Source: Streptomyces flavofungini (lineage in GTDB: Bacteria; Actinomycetota; Actinomycetes; Streptomycetales; Streptomycetaceae). From it: DNA of 64,000 bases. The notes under the pieces were generated by a model that did no database searches, had not been told where the DNA came from, and saw nothing but the letters and a program-made list of their open reading frames with translations. Both the position numbers and the translations under genes were made by a program. Positions 1-9,695 of the stretch are shown here, one piece after another (within the stretch, counting starts at the first letter, position 1; each line of letters opens with the position of its first letter). The DNA lies in the NCBI RefSeq assembly GCF_014650815.1, contig NZ_BMVR01000016.1, positions 124,001 through 188,000 on the forward strand, given 5' to 3'.

Positions 1-1460
1 ACCGCGCTGCCGGTGCGCTCCGCCGTGTCCTGGCACTCCTGGAGCGCGCACAGCGCGGGCACCGTGTCGCCCTGCAGGATCGCCACGTACCCGAGCACCC
101 ACAGCGCCTTCAGCCGCGACTCCTCGTGCGCGCCGTCCAGCTCGACGGCCCGCTCCAGCCAGTGCCTGCCCTCCGCGAGGCGCCCGCAGCCGACCCAGCA
201 GAACCACAGCGTGCCCGCCAGGTACTGGCCCAGGTGCGTCTCGTCCGGCTCGGTCAGACAGAACTCCAGGGCGGTGCGCAGATTGGGCAGCTCGCACTCG
301 ACGAGCGTGGCCACCTCCGTCTGCCGGGGCGAGAACCAGTCCAGCTCGCACCACGTGGCGAGCCCCATGTACCAGTCGCGGTGCCGACGCCGCATCCGCG
401 CCGCGTCGCCGGCCGCCTCCAGCCACTCCGAGCCGTACGCCCGGACCGTGTCGAGCATCCGGTAGCGCACCCCGGTCGGGCTCTCCTCACGGGACACCAC
501 CGACTGCGCCAGCAGCTCGTCGAGCACGTCCAGGACGTCGTCGGCGTGCAGCCCGTCCCCGCTGCACACGTACTCGACCGACTCCAGGTCGAACGGCCCG
601 GAGAAGACGGAGAGCCGCGCCCACAGCAGCCGCTCCCGCGCCGTGCACAGCTCGTGGCTCCAGCCGATCGCCGTCCGCAGCGTCTGGTGCCGCGGCGGCA
701 CATCGCGCCGGGTACCGGCGAGCAGCCGGAACCGGTCGTCCAGGCGGGCCAGGAGCTGCCCCGGCGAAAGGACCCGCAGCCGCCCCGCCGCCAGTTCCAG
801 GGCGAGCGGGATGCCGTCGAGGCGGCGGCACAGCTCCCGCACGTCGTCGAGGTCGCGCCCGTCCGGCGCGAAGCCCGGCAGGCAGGCCGCCGCCCGGTCG
901 GTGAACAGCGCGGTCGCGTCCGGCTCCGGCATCGGTGCCAGCGGCAGCACCCGCTCACCGGCCGTGCCGAGCGGCCTGCGGCCCGCCGCGAGCACCCGCA
1001 GACCGGGGCAGCGCAGCAGCAGATCCTGCACCAGCGACGCCGTCGCGTCCACCAGGTGCTCGAACCCGTCGACGACGAGGAGCAGTTCACGCCCCGCGAG
1101 CCGGTCGAGCAGCACCTGCCGGGGCGAGCGCCTGGTGTGGTCCGTCAGCTCCAGCGCGCTGGCCACGGCGTGCTCCACCAGGTGCGGGTCACGCACCCCC
1201 GCCAGCTCCACCAGCCAGGCCCCGTCCCGCGGCCCGACCGCCGCCGCCACCCGCGCCGCCAGCCGCGACTTGCCCACGCCGCCGACGCCCGTCACGGTCA
1301 CCAGGCGGGCCGAGGCCAAGGCCGCGGGCAGCGCCGCCAGTTCGGCGGTGCGCCCGAAGAAGGCGGTCAGCTCGGCCGGGAGGTTCCCCGCGACAGGCGG
1401 GCAGCCGCGGGCGCGGGCGGAGTCGTTCCGACGGTCGTCGGGGCGCTGAGAGCGTCGCAT
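1..1460 (-). CDS. Partial ATPase-type transcriptional regulator (NB-ARC/LuxR-like), C-terminus outside window
   Basis: About 486 codons are visible; the 3' end runs off the left edge. I chose the ATG at 1458-1460. After about 30 residues comes a P-loop (VTGVGGVGKSRLAAR), then a Walker B-like segment (ELLLVVDGFEHLVDA) and an AGRRPLG stretch typical of AfsR/MalT-like STAND ATPases. Leucine- and alanine-rich, TPR-like helices follow. There is no N-terminal OmpR/BTAD DNA-binding domain, so any DNA-binding part (often LuxR HTH in this family) would be in the missing C-terminus. It is transcribed away from the alaS block and does not belong to it. The target genes cannot be told from here. Confidence 0.75.
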   Translation of the reverse strand, partial: MRRSQRPDDRRNDSARARGCPPVAGNLPAELTAFFGRTAELAALPAALASARLVTVTGVGGVGKSRLAARVAAAVGPRDGAWLVELAGVRDPHLVEHAVASALELTDHTRRSPRQVLLDRLAGRELLLVVDGFEHLVDATASLVQDLLLRCPGLRVLAAGRRPLGTAGERVLPLAPMPEPDATALFTDRAAACLPGFAPDGRDLDDVRELCRRLDGIPLALELAAGRLRVLSPGQLLARLDDRFRLLAGTRRDVPPRHQTLRTAIGWSHELCTARERLLWARLSVFSGPFDLESVEYVCSGDGLHADDVLDVLDELLAQSVVSREESPTGVRYRMLDTVRAYGSEWLEAAGDAARMRRRHRDWYMGLATWCELDWFSPRQTEVATLVECELPNLRTALEFCLTEPDETHLGQYLAGTLWFCWVGCGRLAEGRHWLERAVELDGAHEESRLKALWVLGYVAILQGDTVPALCALQECQDTAERTGSA

Positions 1461-1665
1461 GGGGTACGGAGCGTACTCAGACGTAAGCATTCCGTACAAT
1501 CGGTTCGCCCGGGCTTGCGCGTACTGCCGCGCCCAAGTGCCGCGTGCGGTAATGCGGTACGGAGCCGGGGCCCCGGCGCGATAGGGTCGGAGGACGACTT
1601 TTCGACGTTCGACGACCTTGGGATCCACGAGGAATCCAGGGCGATGTCTCAGGGAGCGGTGCCCA

Positions 1666-2094
1666 GTGTCCGGTGGAGAGGTGGCCGGGATCCTGGTGGC
1701 CGTCTTCTGGGCGATTCTGGTGTCCTTCCTGGCCGTGGCGCTGGCGAGGCTGGCGCAGACGCTCAGGGCGACCACCAAGCTCGTCGCGGACGTGACCGAA
1801 CAGGCGGTCCCGCTGCTCGCGGACGCCTCGACGGCGGTGCGCTCGGCGCAGACCCAGATCGACCGGGTCGACGCCATCGCCACGGACGTCCAGGAAGTGA
1901 CGTCGAACGCGTCGGCGCTGTCCACGACCGTGGCCTCCACCTTCGGTGGCCCGCTGGTCAAGGTGGCGGCGTTCGGCTACGGAGTGCGCCGGGCGCTCAG
2001 TCGTAAGGAAGTGCCCGCCAAGCCGTCCCGTCGTACGGTGATCGTGGGCCGCACCCTCCCGTCCGCACGGCGGGGCAAGCGGAAGAAGGACTGA
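1666..2094 (+). CDS. DUF948-type membrane-anchored protein
   Basis: A 142-residue protein with an N-terminal hydrophobic segment (about residues 5-25, GILVAVFWAILVSFLAVALARL). A long heptad-like helical region follows, rich in Ala, Val, Asp and Thr, and then a short basic tail (RRGKRKKD). This architecture fits DUF948 proteins, membrane-tethered coiled-coil proteins with no established activity. The GTG at 1666 is preferred over an upstream in-frame start at 1618, because GGGAG lies about 8 bases before the GTG and the hydrophobic segment then begins near the N-terminus. It ends 7 bases before the next gene and is probably co-transcribed with it and alaS, an arrangement I recall from other Streptomyces. 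Confidence 0.8.
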   Translation: MSGGEVAGILVAVFWAILVSFLAVALARLAQTLRATTKLVADVTEQAVPLLADASTAVRSAQTQIDRVDAIATDVQEVTSNASALSTTVASTFGGPLVKVAAFGYGVRRALSRKEVPAKPSRRTVIVGRTLPSARRGKRKKD

Positions 2095-2101
2095 CGCAGC
2101 G

Positions 2102-2464
2102 ATGTTCCGACGTACGTTCTGGTTCACCGCGGGCGCTGCCGCCGGTGTATGGGCCACCACCAAGGTCAACCGCAAGCTGAAGCAGCTCACGCCGGAGAGC
2201 CTCGCCGCCCGGGCCGCCGACAAGGCGCTCGAAGCGGGCCACCGGCTCAAGGACTTCGCGCTCGACGTCCGCGACGGCATGGCCGAGCGCGAGGCCGAGC
2301 TGGGCGACGCCCTCGGCGTGAACGCCCCGGTCGACCCCGAGCTGCCCGCCCAGCGTCGCATCGCGCTCGTCCAGCCCGCCACGAAGAAGCACCCCAAGTC
2401 CCTCGCGAACACGACGGACGCGACGGACACGACGTACTCGTACAACCGGAATGAGGACCACTGA
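2102..2464 (+). CDS. DUF6167-type small conserved protein upstream of alaS
   Basis: A 120-residue protein starting MFRRTFWFTAGAAAGVWA, a short hydrophobic N-terminal helix that could anchor it in the membrane. The following helix-rich region has alternating charges (KALEAGHRLKDFALDVRDG, AEREAELGDAL) and the tail is Thr/Asn rich. I recognise it as the conserved actinobacterial partner found next to alaS (DUF6167); no biochemical role is known to me. Its TGA overlaps the ATG of alaS by one base, so translation is probably coupled. Confidence 0.75.
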   Translation: MFRRTFWFTAGAAAGVWATTKVNRKLKQLTPESLAARAADKALEAGHRLKDFALDVRDGMAEREAELGDALGVNAPVDPELPAQRRIALVQPATKKHPKSLANTTDATDTTYSYNRNEDH

Positions 2465-5133
2465 TGGAGTCGGCTGAAATCCGCCGCCGCTGGCTGAGCT
2501 TCTTCGAGGAGCGTGGGCACAAGGTCGTGCCGTCGGCGTCGCTGATCGCAGACGACCCGACGCTGCTCCTCGTTCCCGCGGGCATGGTCCCCTTCAAGCC
2601 CTACTTCCTCGGCGAGGCCAAGCCGCCCGCCCCCCGGGTCACCAGCGTGCAGAAGTGCGTGCGCACGCCCGACATCGAAGAGGTCGGCAAGACCACCCGG
2701 CACGGCACGTTCTTCCAGATGTGCGGCAACTTCTCCTTCGGCGACTACTTCAAGGAAGGCGCCATCAAGCTCGCCTGGGAGCTGCTCACCGCGCCCCAGG
2801 ACAAGGGCGGTTACGCCCTGGACCCGGAGAAGCTCTGGATCACGGTCTACAAGGAGGACGACGAGGCCGAGCGCATCTGGCGCGACGTCATCGGCGTCCC
2901 CGCCGAGCGCATCCAGCGCCTGGGCATGGGCCCGAACTTCTGGTCCATGGGCGTCCCCGGCCCCTGCGGCCCGTGCTCGGAGATCAACTACGACCGCGGC
3001 CCCGAGTTCGGCGAGGAGGGCGGCCCGGCCGTCAACGACGAGCGCTACGTGGAGATCTGGAACCTGGTCTTCATGCAGTTCGAGCGCGGCGCGGGCACGG
3101 GCAAGGAGGACTTCCCGATCCTCGGCGACCTGCCGTCGAAGAACATCGACACGGGCCTCGGCCTGGAACGCCTCGCCATGATCCTCCAGGGCGTACAGAA
3201 CATGTACGAGACCGACACCCTGCAGGTCGTCATGGACAAGGCCACCGAGCTGACCGGCGTGCGCTACGGCGCCGAGCACGGCTCGGACGTCTCGCTGCGC
3301 GTGGTCGCCGACCACATGCGCACGTCCGTGATGCTCATCGGCGACGGCGTCACGCCCGGCAACGAGGGCCGCGGCTACGTGCTGCGCCGCATCATGCGCC
3401 GCGCCATCCGCAACATGCGCCTGCTCGGCGCCTCCGGACCGGTCGTCGCCGAACTGGTCGACACGGTCATCAAGACCATGGGCGAGCAGTACCCGGAGCT
3501 CCTCACCGAGCGCAAGCGCATCGAGACCGTCGCCCTCGCTGAAGAGGCCGCCTTCCTCAAGGCCCTCAAAGGCGGCACGAACATCCTCGACACCGCCGTC
3601 ACCGAGACCAAGGCCGCCGGTTCCACCGTGCTGCCCGGCGACAAGGCGTTCCTGCTCCACGACACCTGGGGCTTCCCGATCGACCTCACCCTCGAGATGG
3701 CCGCCGAGCAGGGCCTGACCGTGGACGAGGACGGTTTCCGGCGCCTGATGAAGGAGCAGCGGGAGCGCGCCAAGGCCGACGCCCAGGCCAAGAAGACCGG
3801 CCACGCCGACCTCGGCGCCTACCGCGAGATCGCCGACAACGCCGGTGCCACGGACTTCACCGGCTACACGGCCACCGAGAACGAGGCCGTGATCGTCGGC
3901 CTCCTCGTCGACGGCGTGTCCTCGCCCGCGGCCACCGAGGGCGACGAGGTCGAGATCGTCCTCGACCGCACCCCGTTCTACGCCGAGGGCGGCGGCCAGA
4001 TCGGCGACACCGGCCGCATCCGCCTGGACAGCGGCGCCGTCGTCGAGATCCGCGACGTCCAGAAGCCGGTGCCGGGCGTGCACGTCCACAAGGGCGTCGT
4101 GCAGGTCGGCGAGATCACCGTCGGCGCCCCGGTGTGGGCCTCGATCGACTCCCACCGCCGCCGCGCCATCGCCCGCGCCCACTCCGCCACGCACCTCACC
4201 CACCAGGCGCTGCGCGACGCGCTCGGCCCGACGGCCGCCCAGGCCGGTTCGGAGAACCAGCCCGGCCGCTTCCGCTTCGACTTCGGCTCGCCGTCCGCCG
4301 TGCCCACGGCCGTGATGACGGACGTCGAGCAGAAGATCAACGAAGTACTCGCCCGGGAGCTGGACGTCCAGGCCGAGGTCATGTCGATCGACGACGCCAA
4401 GAAGCAGGGCGCCATCGCCGAGTTCGGCGAGAAGTACGGCGAGCGCGTGCGTGTCGTGACCATCGGCGACTTCTCCAAGGAGCTGTGCGGCGGCACCCAC
4501 GTGCACAACACCGCCCAGCTCGGCCTGGTCAAGCTGCTCGGCGAGTCCTCCATCGGCTCGGGCGTGCGCCGCATCGAGGCCCTCGTCGGCGTCGACGCGT
4601 ACAACTTCCTGGCCAAGGAGCACACGGTCGTCGCCCAGCTCCAGGAGCTGGTCAAGGGCCGTCCGGAGGAGCTGCCCGAGAAGATCTCCGGCATGCTCGC
4701 CAAGCTGAAGGACGCCGAGAAGGAGATCGAGAAGTTCCGCGCGGAGAAGGTCCTCCAGGCCGCCGCCGGTCTCGCCCAGGGCGCCAAGGACGTGCGCGGC
4801 GTCGCCCTGGTCACCGGCCAGGTCCCGGACGGCACCGGCGCCGATGACCTGCGCAAGTTGGTCCTCGACGTACGCGGCCGCATCCCGGGCGACCGCCCGG
4901 CCGTGGTCGCTCTGTTCACCTCGGCCAACGGCAAGCCCCTCACGGTCATCGCCACCAACGAAGCCGCCCGCGAGCGCGGCCTCAAGGCCGGTGACCTGGT
5001 CCGCACCGCCGCCAAGACCCTCGGCGGCGGAGGCGGCGGCAAGCCGGACGTCGCCCAGGGCGGCGGCCAGAACGCGGCCGCCATCGGCGACGCCATCGCC
5101 GCCGTCGAGCGCCTCGTCACCGAGACGGCCTGA
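2464..5133 (+). CDS. alaS: Alanyl-tRNA synthetase
   Basis: This cytoplasmic class II synthetase charges tRNA-Ala with alanine and hydrolyses mischarged Ser/Gly-tRNA-Ala. The 889-residue length is normal for bacterial AlaRS. The N-terminal catalytic core begins with the typical IRRRWLSFFEERGHKVVPS. The editing domain carries the zinc-binding HxxxH (H573, H577) and the CGGTH motif (C675-H679). A C-terminal oligomerisation/C-Ala domain follows, ending in a glycine-rich GGGGGGKPDVAQGGG segment. The ATG overlaps the stop of the preceding small gene, and ruvX starts 11 bases after the stop. All catalytic and editing signatures look intact. Confidence 0.98.
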   Translation: MESAEIRRRWLSFFEERGHKVVPSASLIADDPTLLLVPAGMVPFKPYFLGEAKPPAPRVTSVQKCVRTPDIEEVGKTTRHGTFFQMCGNFSFGDYFKEGAIKLAWELLTAPQDKGGYALDPEKLWITVYKEDDEAERIWRDVIGVPAERIQRLGMGPNFWSMGVPGPCGPCSEINYDRGPEFGEEGGPAVNDERYVEIWNLVFMQFERGAGTGKEDFPILGDLPSKNIDTGLGLERLAMILQGVQNMYETDTLQVVMDKATELTGVRYGAEHGSDVSLRVVADHMRTSVMLIGDGVTPGNEGRGYVLRRIMRRAIRNMRLLGASGPVVAELVDTVIKTMGEQYPELLTERKRIETVALAEEAAFLKALKGGTNILDTAVTETKAAGSTVLPGDKAFLLHDTWGFPIDLTLEMAAEQGLTVDEDGFRRLMKEQRERAKADAQAKKTGHADLGAYREIADNAGATDFTGYTATENEAVIVGLLVDGVSSPAATEGDEVEIVLDRTPFYAEGGGQIGDTGRIRLDSGAVVEIRDVQKPVPGVHVHKGVVQVGEITVGAPVWASIDSHRRRAIARAHSATHLTHQALRDALGPTAAQAGSENQPGRFRFDFGSPSAVPTAVMTDVEQKINEVLARELDVQAEVMSIDDAKKQGAIAEFGEKYGERVRVVTIGDFSKELCGGTHVHNTAQLGLVKLLGESSIGSGVRRIEALVGVDAYNFLAKEHTVVAQLQELVKGRPEELPEKISGMLAKLKDAEKEIEKFRAEKVLQAAAGLAQGAKDVRGVALVTGQVPDGTGADDLRKLVLDVRGRIPGDRPAVVALFTSANGKPLTVIATNEAARERGLKAGDLVRTAAKTLGGGGGGKPDVAQGGGQNAAAIGDAIAAVERLVTETA

Positions 5134-5144
5134 GGCCCGCCCCG

Positions 5145-5621
5145 ATGACCGAAGGCATCCGTCGCGGGCGCAGGCTCGCGATCGACGTCGGGGACGCCCG
5201 GATCGGGGTCGCCTCGTGCGACCCCGACGGGATCCTCGCCACCCCGGTGGAGACCGTGCCGGGACGTGACGTCCCGGCCGCCCACCGGCGCTTGCGGCAA
5301 CTCGTCGAGGAGTACGAGCCGATCGAGGTCGTCGTCGGACTCCCTCGCTCCCTCAAGGGGGGCGAGGGCCCGGCCGCCGTGAAGGTCCGCGGCTTCGCCC
5401 AGGAGCTCGCCGCCGGGATTGCGCCCGTTCCGGTGAGACTCGTGGACGAGAGGATGACCACAGTGACGGCCAGCCAGAGCCTGCGCGCCTCCGGCGTGAA
5501 GTCCAAAAAGGGCAGGTCTGTCATCGATCAGGCGGCGGCCGTCGTGATCCTCCAGCAGGCATTGGAGTCCGAACGGGCGTCAGGCAAGGCCCCCGGCGAG
5601 GGCGTCGAAGTGGTCATCTGA
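5145..5621 (+). CDS. ruvX: Putative pre-16S rRNA nuclease / Holliday junction resolvase-like YqgF
   Basis: A 158-residue RNase H-fold protein of the YqgF/RuvX family, involved in 16S rRNA 5'-end maturation and often annotated as a Holliday junction resolvase. The expected acidic triad is present: D14 in LAIDVGDARIGVA, E102 in VDERMTT, and D128 in VIDQAAAV. The GLPRSLKG loop is also conserved. It lies between alaS and mltG, as in most actinobacteria, and is probably in the same transcript. Confidence 0.93.
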   Translation: MTEGIRRGRRLAIDVGDARIGVASCDPDGILATPVETVPGRDVPAAHRRLRQLVEEYEPIEVVVGLPRSLKGGEGPAAVKVRGFAQELAAGIAPVPVRLVDERMTTVTASQSLRASGVKSKKGRSVIDQAAAVVILQQALESERASGKAPGEGVEVVI

Positions 5622-5746
5622 TCGCGATACGGTAACGTTCCGCGCGATGCGGCGGCGTTCGAACAGCTGCCGCACAGCATCAAGAGGCGGAACGGTTGCC
5701 CTGACATCCAGCCGGCGGCCCCCGCCTCGCGGCTCGTAGGGGATCG

Positions 5747-7525
5747 ATGACTGAGTATGGCCGGGGCCCAGGCTCCGAACCGTGGCATCCCGAGGACCCG
5801 TTGTACGGGGACGGCGGATGGGGAGGACAGCAGGCCGACGCCGCGTCCCCCTACGGCGGCCAGGAGCAGTACCACCCTCAGCAGCCCCACCAGCAGCACC
5901 CCCAGCAGTCGCACCACCAGCCCCACCCGCAGCAAGGGCAGTACCAGCAGCCGCATCCCCAGCAGGCCCAGCACCCCCAGCAGCAGGCTCCGTACGGCGA
6001 CTGGAACACCGGCCAGCAGCAGGCCTACGGCCACGGCCAACAGGGGTACGACCAGCAGGGCTACGCACCCGCCCAGGCGCAGTACGGCGGGGGCGGCCAG
6101 CCCGGCGACGGCGGCTGGGACACCGGGCAGCACGGACACGTCCCGTACGGCGGTGACCCGGCGGACCCCTACGGCGGGCAGCCCGGGCCCTACGCCGAGG
6201 AGCGCCCCGACTACTACGGCACGCCGGAGGCCTACCCGCCGCCCGAGCCGCCGGGACGCCGGCGCCCCGCACCCGAACCGGAACCGGAGACCGACTGGGA
6301 CCCCGGACCCGACCAGGGCGAACACGCCTTCTTCGCGGACGGCGCCGACGAGGACGAGGACGACAGCGAAGCGGGGCGCGGCGGCGGTCGCGGCGACCGG
6401 CGCGGGCGCGGCGGCAAGAAACCCAAGAAACGCCGCAGCGGTTGCGCCTGCCTGGTCGTGACCCTGGTCTTCGCCGGTGGCCTCGGCGGCATCGGCTACT
6501 TCGGCTACCAGTTCTACCAGGATCGTTTCGGCACGGCGCCGGACTATTCGGGCGACGGTACGTCGTCCGGTGTCATCGTCACCATCGACAAGGGCTCCGG
6601 CGGCTACGACATCGGCAACAAGCTCAAGGCGGCCGGAGTCGTCAAGAGCGTCGACGCATTCGTCTCCGCACAGGGAAAGAACCCCGACGGACAGAAAATC
6701 CAAGCGGGCGTCTACAACCTGAAGAAACAGATGTCGGCCGCGTCCGCCGTCGAATTGATGCTCAGTCCGAAGAGCCGTAACAACCTCATCATTCCGGAAG
6801 GCAAGCGGAATGCATGGGTGTACCAGCAGATCGATGAACGACTGGAACTCGACAAGGGCACCACGAAGGCCGTCGCCCACGACGAATGGAAGAGTCTGGG
6901 CCTGCCGAAGTGGGCCTCGGCGAACATGACCAGCGAGGTCAAGGACCCCCTGGAGGGATTCCTCTACCCCTCCAGCTATCCGGTCGCCAAGGGGCAGAAG
7001 CCCAAGGAAGTACTGCGGAAGATGGTGGCCGAAGCCACCGCCAAGTACGACGCGATGGGCGTCGAGGCGCAGGCCTCGGAACTGGGCCTGAAGAACCCGC
7101 TCCAGGTCGTCACGGTGGCGAGCCTCGTGCAGGCCGAGGGCAAGTACAAGCACGACTTCGAGAAGGTCGCGACGGTCGTCTACAACCGCCTCAAGCCCGG
7201 CAACACCGAGACCTACGGCCTGCTGGACTTCGACTCGACGGTCAATTACATGAAGGGCCAGTCCAAGCTGGCCATCGGCTCCGTCGACGAGCTCCGCAAG
7301 CTGAAAGACCCGTACAACACCTACAAGATCAATGGCCTGCCGCCCGGACCGATCGGCAACCCCGGTGAGGTCGCGATCAAGTCCGCGCTCAAGCCGGCCA
7401 CGGGCAACTGGTACTACTTCGTGTCCGTCAGCGCGGACGAGACGCTCTTCTCGGAGACGAACGAAGAGCACAACCGGAACCGCGAGAAGTACGAGCAGAA
7501 CCTCAAGGAACAGAAGGGTCAATGA
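5747..7525 (+). CDS. mltG: Endolytic murein transglycosylase MltG (YceG) with long Gln/His/Pro-rich cytoplasmic tail
   Basis: MltG cleaves nascent peptidoglycan strands and helps set glycan length. The 592-residue protein starts with about 200 residues rich in Gln, His, Pro, Tyr and Gly, followed by an acidic stretch and a basic GGKKPKKRR segment. A single membrane helix (about residues 230-252, CLVVTLVFAGGLGGIGYFGY) leads to the extracytoplasmic YceG domain. The catalytic Glu is E464 in VASLVQAEGK, matching the family motif. The C-terminal PPGPIGNPG segment is also typical. The low-complexity N-terminal tail is a streptomycete elaboration of unknown role. The ATG is supported by upstream AGGGG. 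The last four bases overlap aroE. Confidence 0.95.
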   Translation: MTEYGRGPGSEPWHPEDPLYGDGGWGGQQADAASPYGGQEQYHPQQPHQQHPQQSHHQPHPQQGQYQQPHPQQAQHPQQQAPYGDWNTGQQQAYGHGQQGYDQQGYAPAQAQYGGGGQPGDGGWDTGQHGHVPYGGDPADPYGGQPGPYAEERPDYYGTPEAYPPPEPPGRRRPAPEPEPETDWDPGPDQGEHAFFADGADEDEDDSEAGRGGGRGDRRGRGGKKPKKRRSGCACLVVTLVFAGGLGGIGYFGYQFYQDRFGTAPDYSGDGTSSGVIVTIDKGSGGYDIGNKLKAAGVVKSVDAFVSAQGKNPDGQKIQAGVYNLKKQMSAASAVELMLSPKSRNNLIIPEGKRNAWVYQQIDERLELDKGTTKAVAHDEWKSLGLPKWASANMTSEVKDPLEGFLYPSSYPVAKGQKPKEVLRKMVAEATAKYDAMGVEAQASELGLKNPLQVVTVASLVQAEGKYKHDFEKVATVVYNRLKPGNTETYGLLDFDSTVNYMKGQSKLAIGSVDELRKLKDPYNTYKINGLPPGPIGNPGEVAIKSALKPATGNWYYFVSVSADETLFSETNEEHNRNREKYEQNLKEQKGQ

Positions 7526-8352
7526 GCGCGCAGCAGCGCCGAGCGGCCGTGCTCGGCTCTCCCATCGCCCACTCTCTCTCCCCGGTGCTGCACCGCGCCG
7601 CCTACGCCGAACTCGGTCTCACCGACTGGTCGTACGACCGCTTCGAGATCGACGAGGCGGCGCTGCCCGCGTTCATCGGGAAGCTCGGTCCCGAATGGGC
7701 GGGTCTTTCGCTGACGATGCCGTTGAAGCGGGCGATCACGCCGCTGCTCGACGAGGTCAGTGAGACGGCGGCGTCCGTCGAGGCCGTGAACACCGTCGTG
7801 TGCACGCAGGACGGCAGGAAGGTCGGCGACAACACCGACATCCCCGGCATGGTCGCCGCCCTGCGGGAGCGCGGCATCGAGCAGGTCGAGTCCGCCGCGA
7901 TCCTCGGCGCGGGCGCCACCGCGTCCTCCGCGCTCGCCGCGCTCGCCCGGATCTGCACCGGCGAGGTCGTCGCGTACGTACGCAGCGAGGCCCGCGCCGC
8001 CGAGATGCGGCAGTGGGGCGCGCGGCTCGACGTCGACGTGCGCACCGCCGACTGGGCGGACGCCGAGCGGGCCCTGCACGCCCCGCTGGTCATCGCCACC
8101 ACCCCGGCGGGCGCCACGGACGCGCTGTCCCACGCCGTGCCGGAGCGGGCCACCACGCTCTTCGACGTGCTGTACGACCCGTGGCCCACGACGCTCGCGG
8201 CCCGCTGGTCGGCGTACGGCGGCGCCGTCGTGAGCGGCCTCGACCTGCTGGTGCACCAGGCGGTGCTTCAGGTCGAGCAGATGACGGGGCGGACGCCCGG
8301 GCCCCTGGACGCGATGCGCAAGGCGGGGGAGCGGGCGCTCGCGGAGCGCTGA
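7522..8352 (+). CDS. aroE: Shikimate dehydrogenase
   Basis: Reduces 3-dehydroshikimate to shikimate with NADPH, the fourth step of the shikimate pathway. The 276-residue protein shows the substrate site GSPIAHSLSPVLH (residues 12-24), catalytic Lys K69 in LTMPLKR and catalytic Asp D106 in DNTDIPGM. The nucleotide-binding loop GAGATASSA (about 130) is followed by a Rossmann region. The ATG overlaps the mltG TGA by four bases. It opens the aroE-aroC-aroK-aroB cluster, although a 158-bp gap separates it from aroC and may hold a second promoter. Confidence 0.96.
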   Translation: MSAQQRRAAVLGSPIAHSLSPVLHRAAYAELGLTDWSYDRFEIDEAALPAFIGKLGPEWAGLSLTMPLKRAITPLLDEVSETAASVEAVNTVVCTQDGRKVGDNTDIPGMVAALRERGIEQVESAAILGAGATASSALAALARICTGEVVAYVRSEARAAEMRQWGARLDVDVRTADWADAERALHAPLVIATTPAGATDALSHAVPERATTLFDVLYDPWPTTLAARWSAYGGAVVSGLDLLVHQAVLQVEQMTGRTPGPLDAMRKAGERALAER

Positions 8353-8510
8353 CGGCCGCCGCCGCGAGGAACCGCCGTCCGTTCCGGCGTCCGTCTGCTG
8401 GACCGGGCGCCGGGTCACATCCCGGACGTGGGAGGATCGGGGTGGCGGGCCAGGGCCGCGCATCCGGTCGCGCCGACAAGCAGTTTCAGGCGCGAGCATG
8501 AGGAGCACCG

Positions 8511-9695
8511 TTGAGCAGGTTGCGCTGGCTGACCGCGGGGGAGTCGCACGGACCCGCACTGGTGGCGACGCTGGAGGGCCTTCCGGCCGGCGTCCCGATC
8601 ACCACGGACATGGTGGCGGACCATCTCGCCCGGCGGCGCCTGGGCTATGGGCGCGGCGCCCGCATGAAGTTCGAGCGCGACGAGGTCACGTTCATCGGCG
8701 GCGTCCGGCACGGCCTGACCATGGGCTCGCCCGTCGCGGTCATGGTGGGCAACACCGAGTGGCCCAAGTGGGAGCAGGTCATGTCGGCCGACCCGGTCGA
8801 CCCCGCCGTGCTCGCCGAACTGGCCCGCAACGCCCCGCTGACCCGCCCCCGGCCCGGCCACGCCGATCTCGCGGGCATGCAGAAGTACGGCTTCGAGGAG
8901 GCCCGGCCGATCCTGGAGCGCGCCTCCGCCCGCGAGACCGCGGCCCGCGTGGCCCTCGGCGCGGTCGCCCGCTCCTACCTGAAGGAGACGGCCGGGATCG
9001 AGATCGTCAGCCACGTGGTGGAGCTGGCCGCGGCCAAGGCCCCCTACGGCGTCTACCCGACCCCCGCCGACGTGGAGAAGCTCGACGCCGACCCCGTGCG
9101 CTGCCTCGACGCCGACGCGTCGAAGGCGATGGTCGCGGAGATCGACCAGGCCCACAAGGACGGCGACACCCTGGGCGGTGTGGTCGAGGTGCTCGCGTAC
9201 GAGGTGCCGGTGGGCCTCGGCTCGCACGTGCACTGGGACCGGCGTCTGGACGCGCGGCTCGCGGGTGCGCTCATGGGCATTCAGGCGATCAAGGGCGTCG
9301 AGGTCGGCGACGGCTTCGACCTGGCGCGGGTGCCGGGCTCGCAGGCGCACGACGAGATCATCGCCACCGCCGACGGCGTCAAGCGCGCCACCGGCCGCTC
9401 CGGCGGTACCGAGGGCGGCCTCACCACCGGTGAGCTGCTGCGGGTGCGCGCCGCGATGAAGCCCATCGCGACCGTGCCGCGCGCCCTCGCGACCATCGAC
9501 GTGGCCACCGGCGAGGCGGCCAAGGCGCACCACCAGCGCTCCGACGTCTGCGCCGTGCCCGCCGCGGGGATCGTGGCCGAGGCCATGGTGGCGCTGGTGC
9601 TCGCGGACGCTGTCGCCGAGAAGTTCGGCGGCGACAGCGTGCCCGAGACCCGCCGCAACGTGCGGTCGTACCTCGACCACCTCCAGATCCGGTGA
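8511..9695 (+). CDS. aroC: Chorismate synthase
   Basis: Converts 5-enolpyruvylshikimate-3-phosphate to chorismate, needing reduced FMN. The 394-residue protein begins SRLRWLTAGESHGPAL, the conserved N-terminus, and contains RLGYGRGARM and the C-terminal GRSGGTEGGLTTG signature. The start is the rare codon TTG at 8511; it is preferred because GAGGAGCA lies just upstream and the conserved N-terminus begins exactly there. The last four bases overlap aroK, so aroC, aroK and aroB form a tightly coupled unit. Confidence 0.97.
   Translation: MSRLRWLTAGESHGPALVATLEGLPAGVPITTDMVADHLARRRLGYGRGARMKFERDEVTFIGGVRHGLTMGSPVAVMVGNTEWPKWEQVMSADPVDPAVLAELARNAPLTRPRPGHADLAGMQKYGFEEARPILERASARETAARVALGAVARSYLKETAGIEIVSHVVELAAAKAPYGVYPTPADVEKLDADPVRCLDADASKAMVAEIDQAHKDGDTLGGVVEVLAYEVPVGLGSHVHWDRRLDARLAGALMGIQAIKGVEVGDGFDLARVPGSQAHDEIIATADGVKRATGRSGGTEGGLTTGELLRVRAAMKPIATVPRALATIDVATGEAAKAHHQRSDVCAVPAAGIVAEAMVALVLADAVAEKFGGDSVPETRRNVRSYLDHLQIR

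Noticed and set aside
126..2006. Open frame of 626 codons on the plus strand
   Set aside because: It is antisense to the partial ATPase regulator and then overlaps the DUF948 gene out of frame.
1477..4623. Open frame of 1048 codons on the minus strand
   Set aside because: It is antisense to alaS; its Ala/Val/Leu/Asp/Gly-rich translation is the usual mirror of GC-rich coding DNA, and it has no domain.
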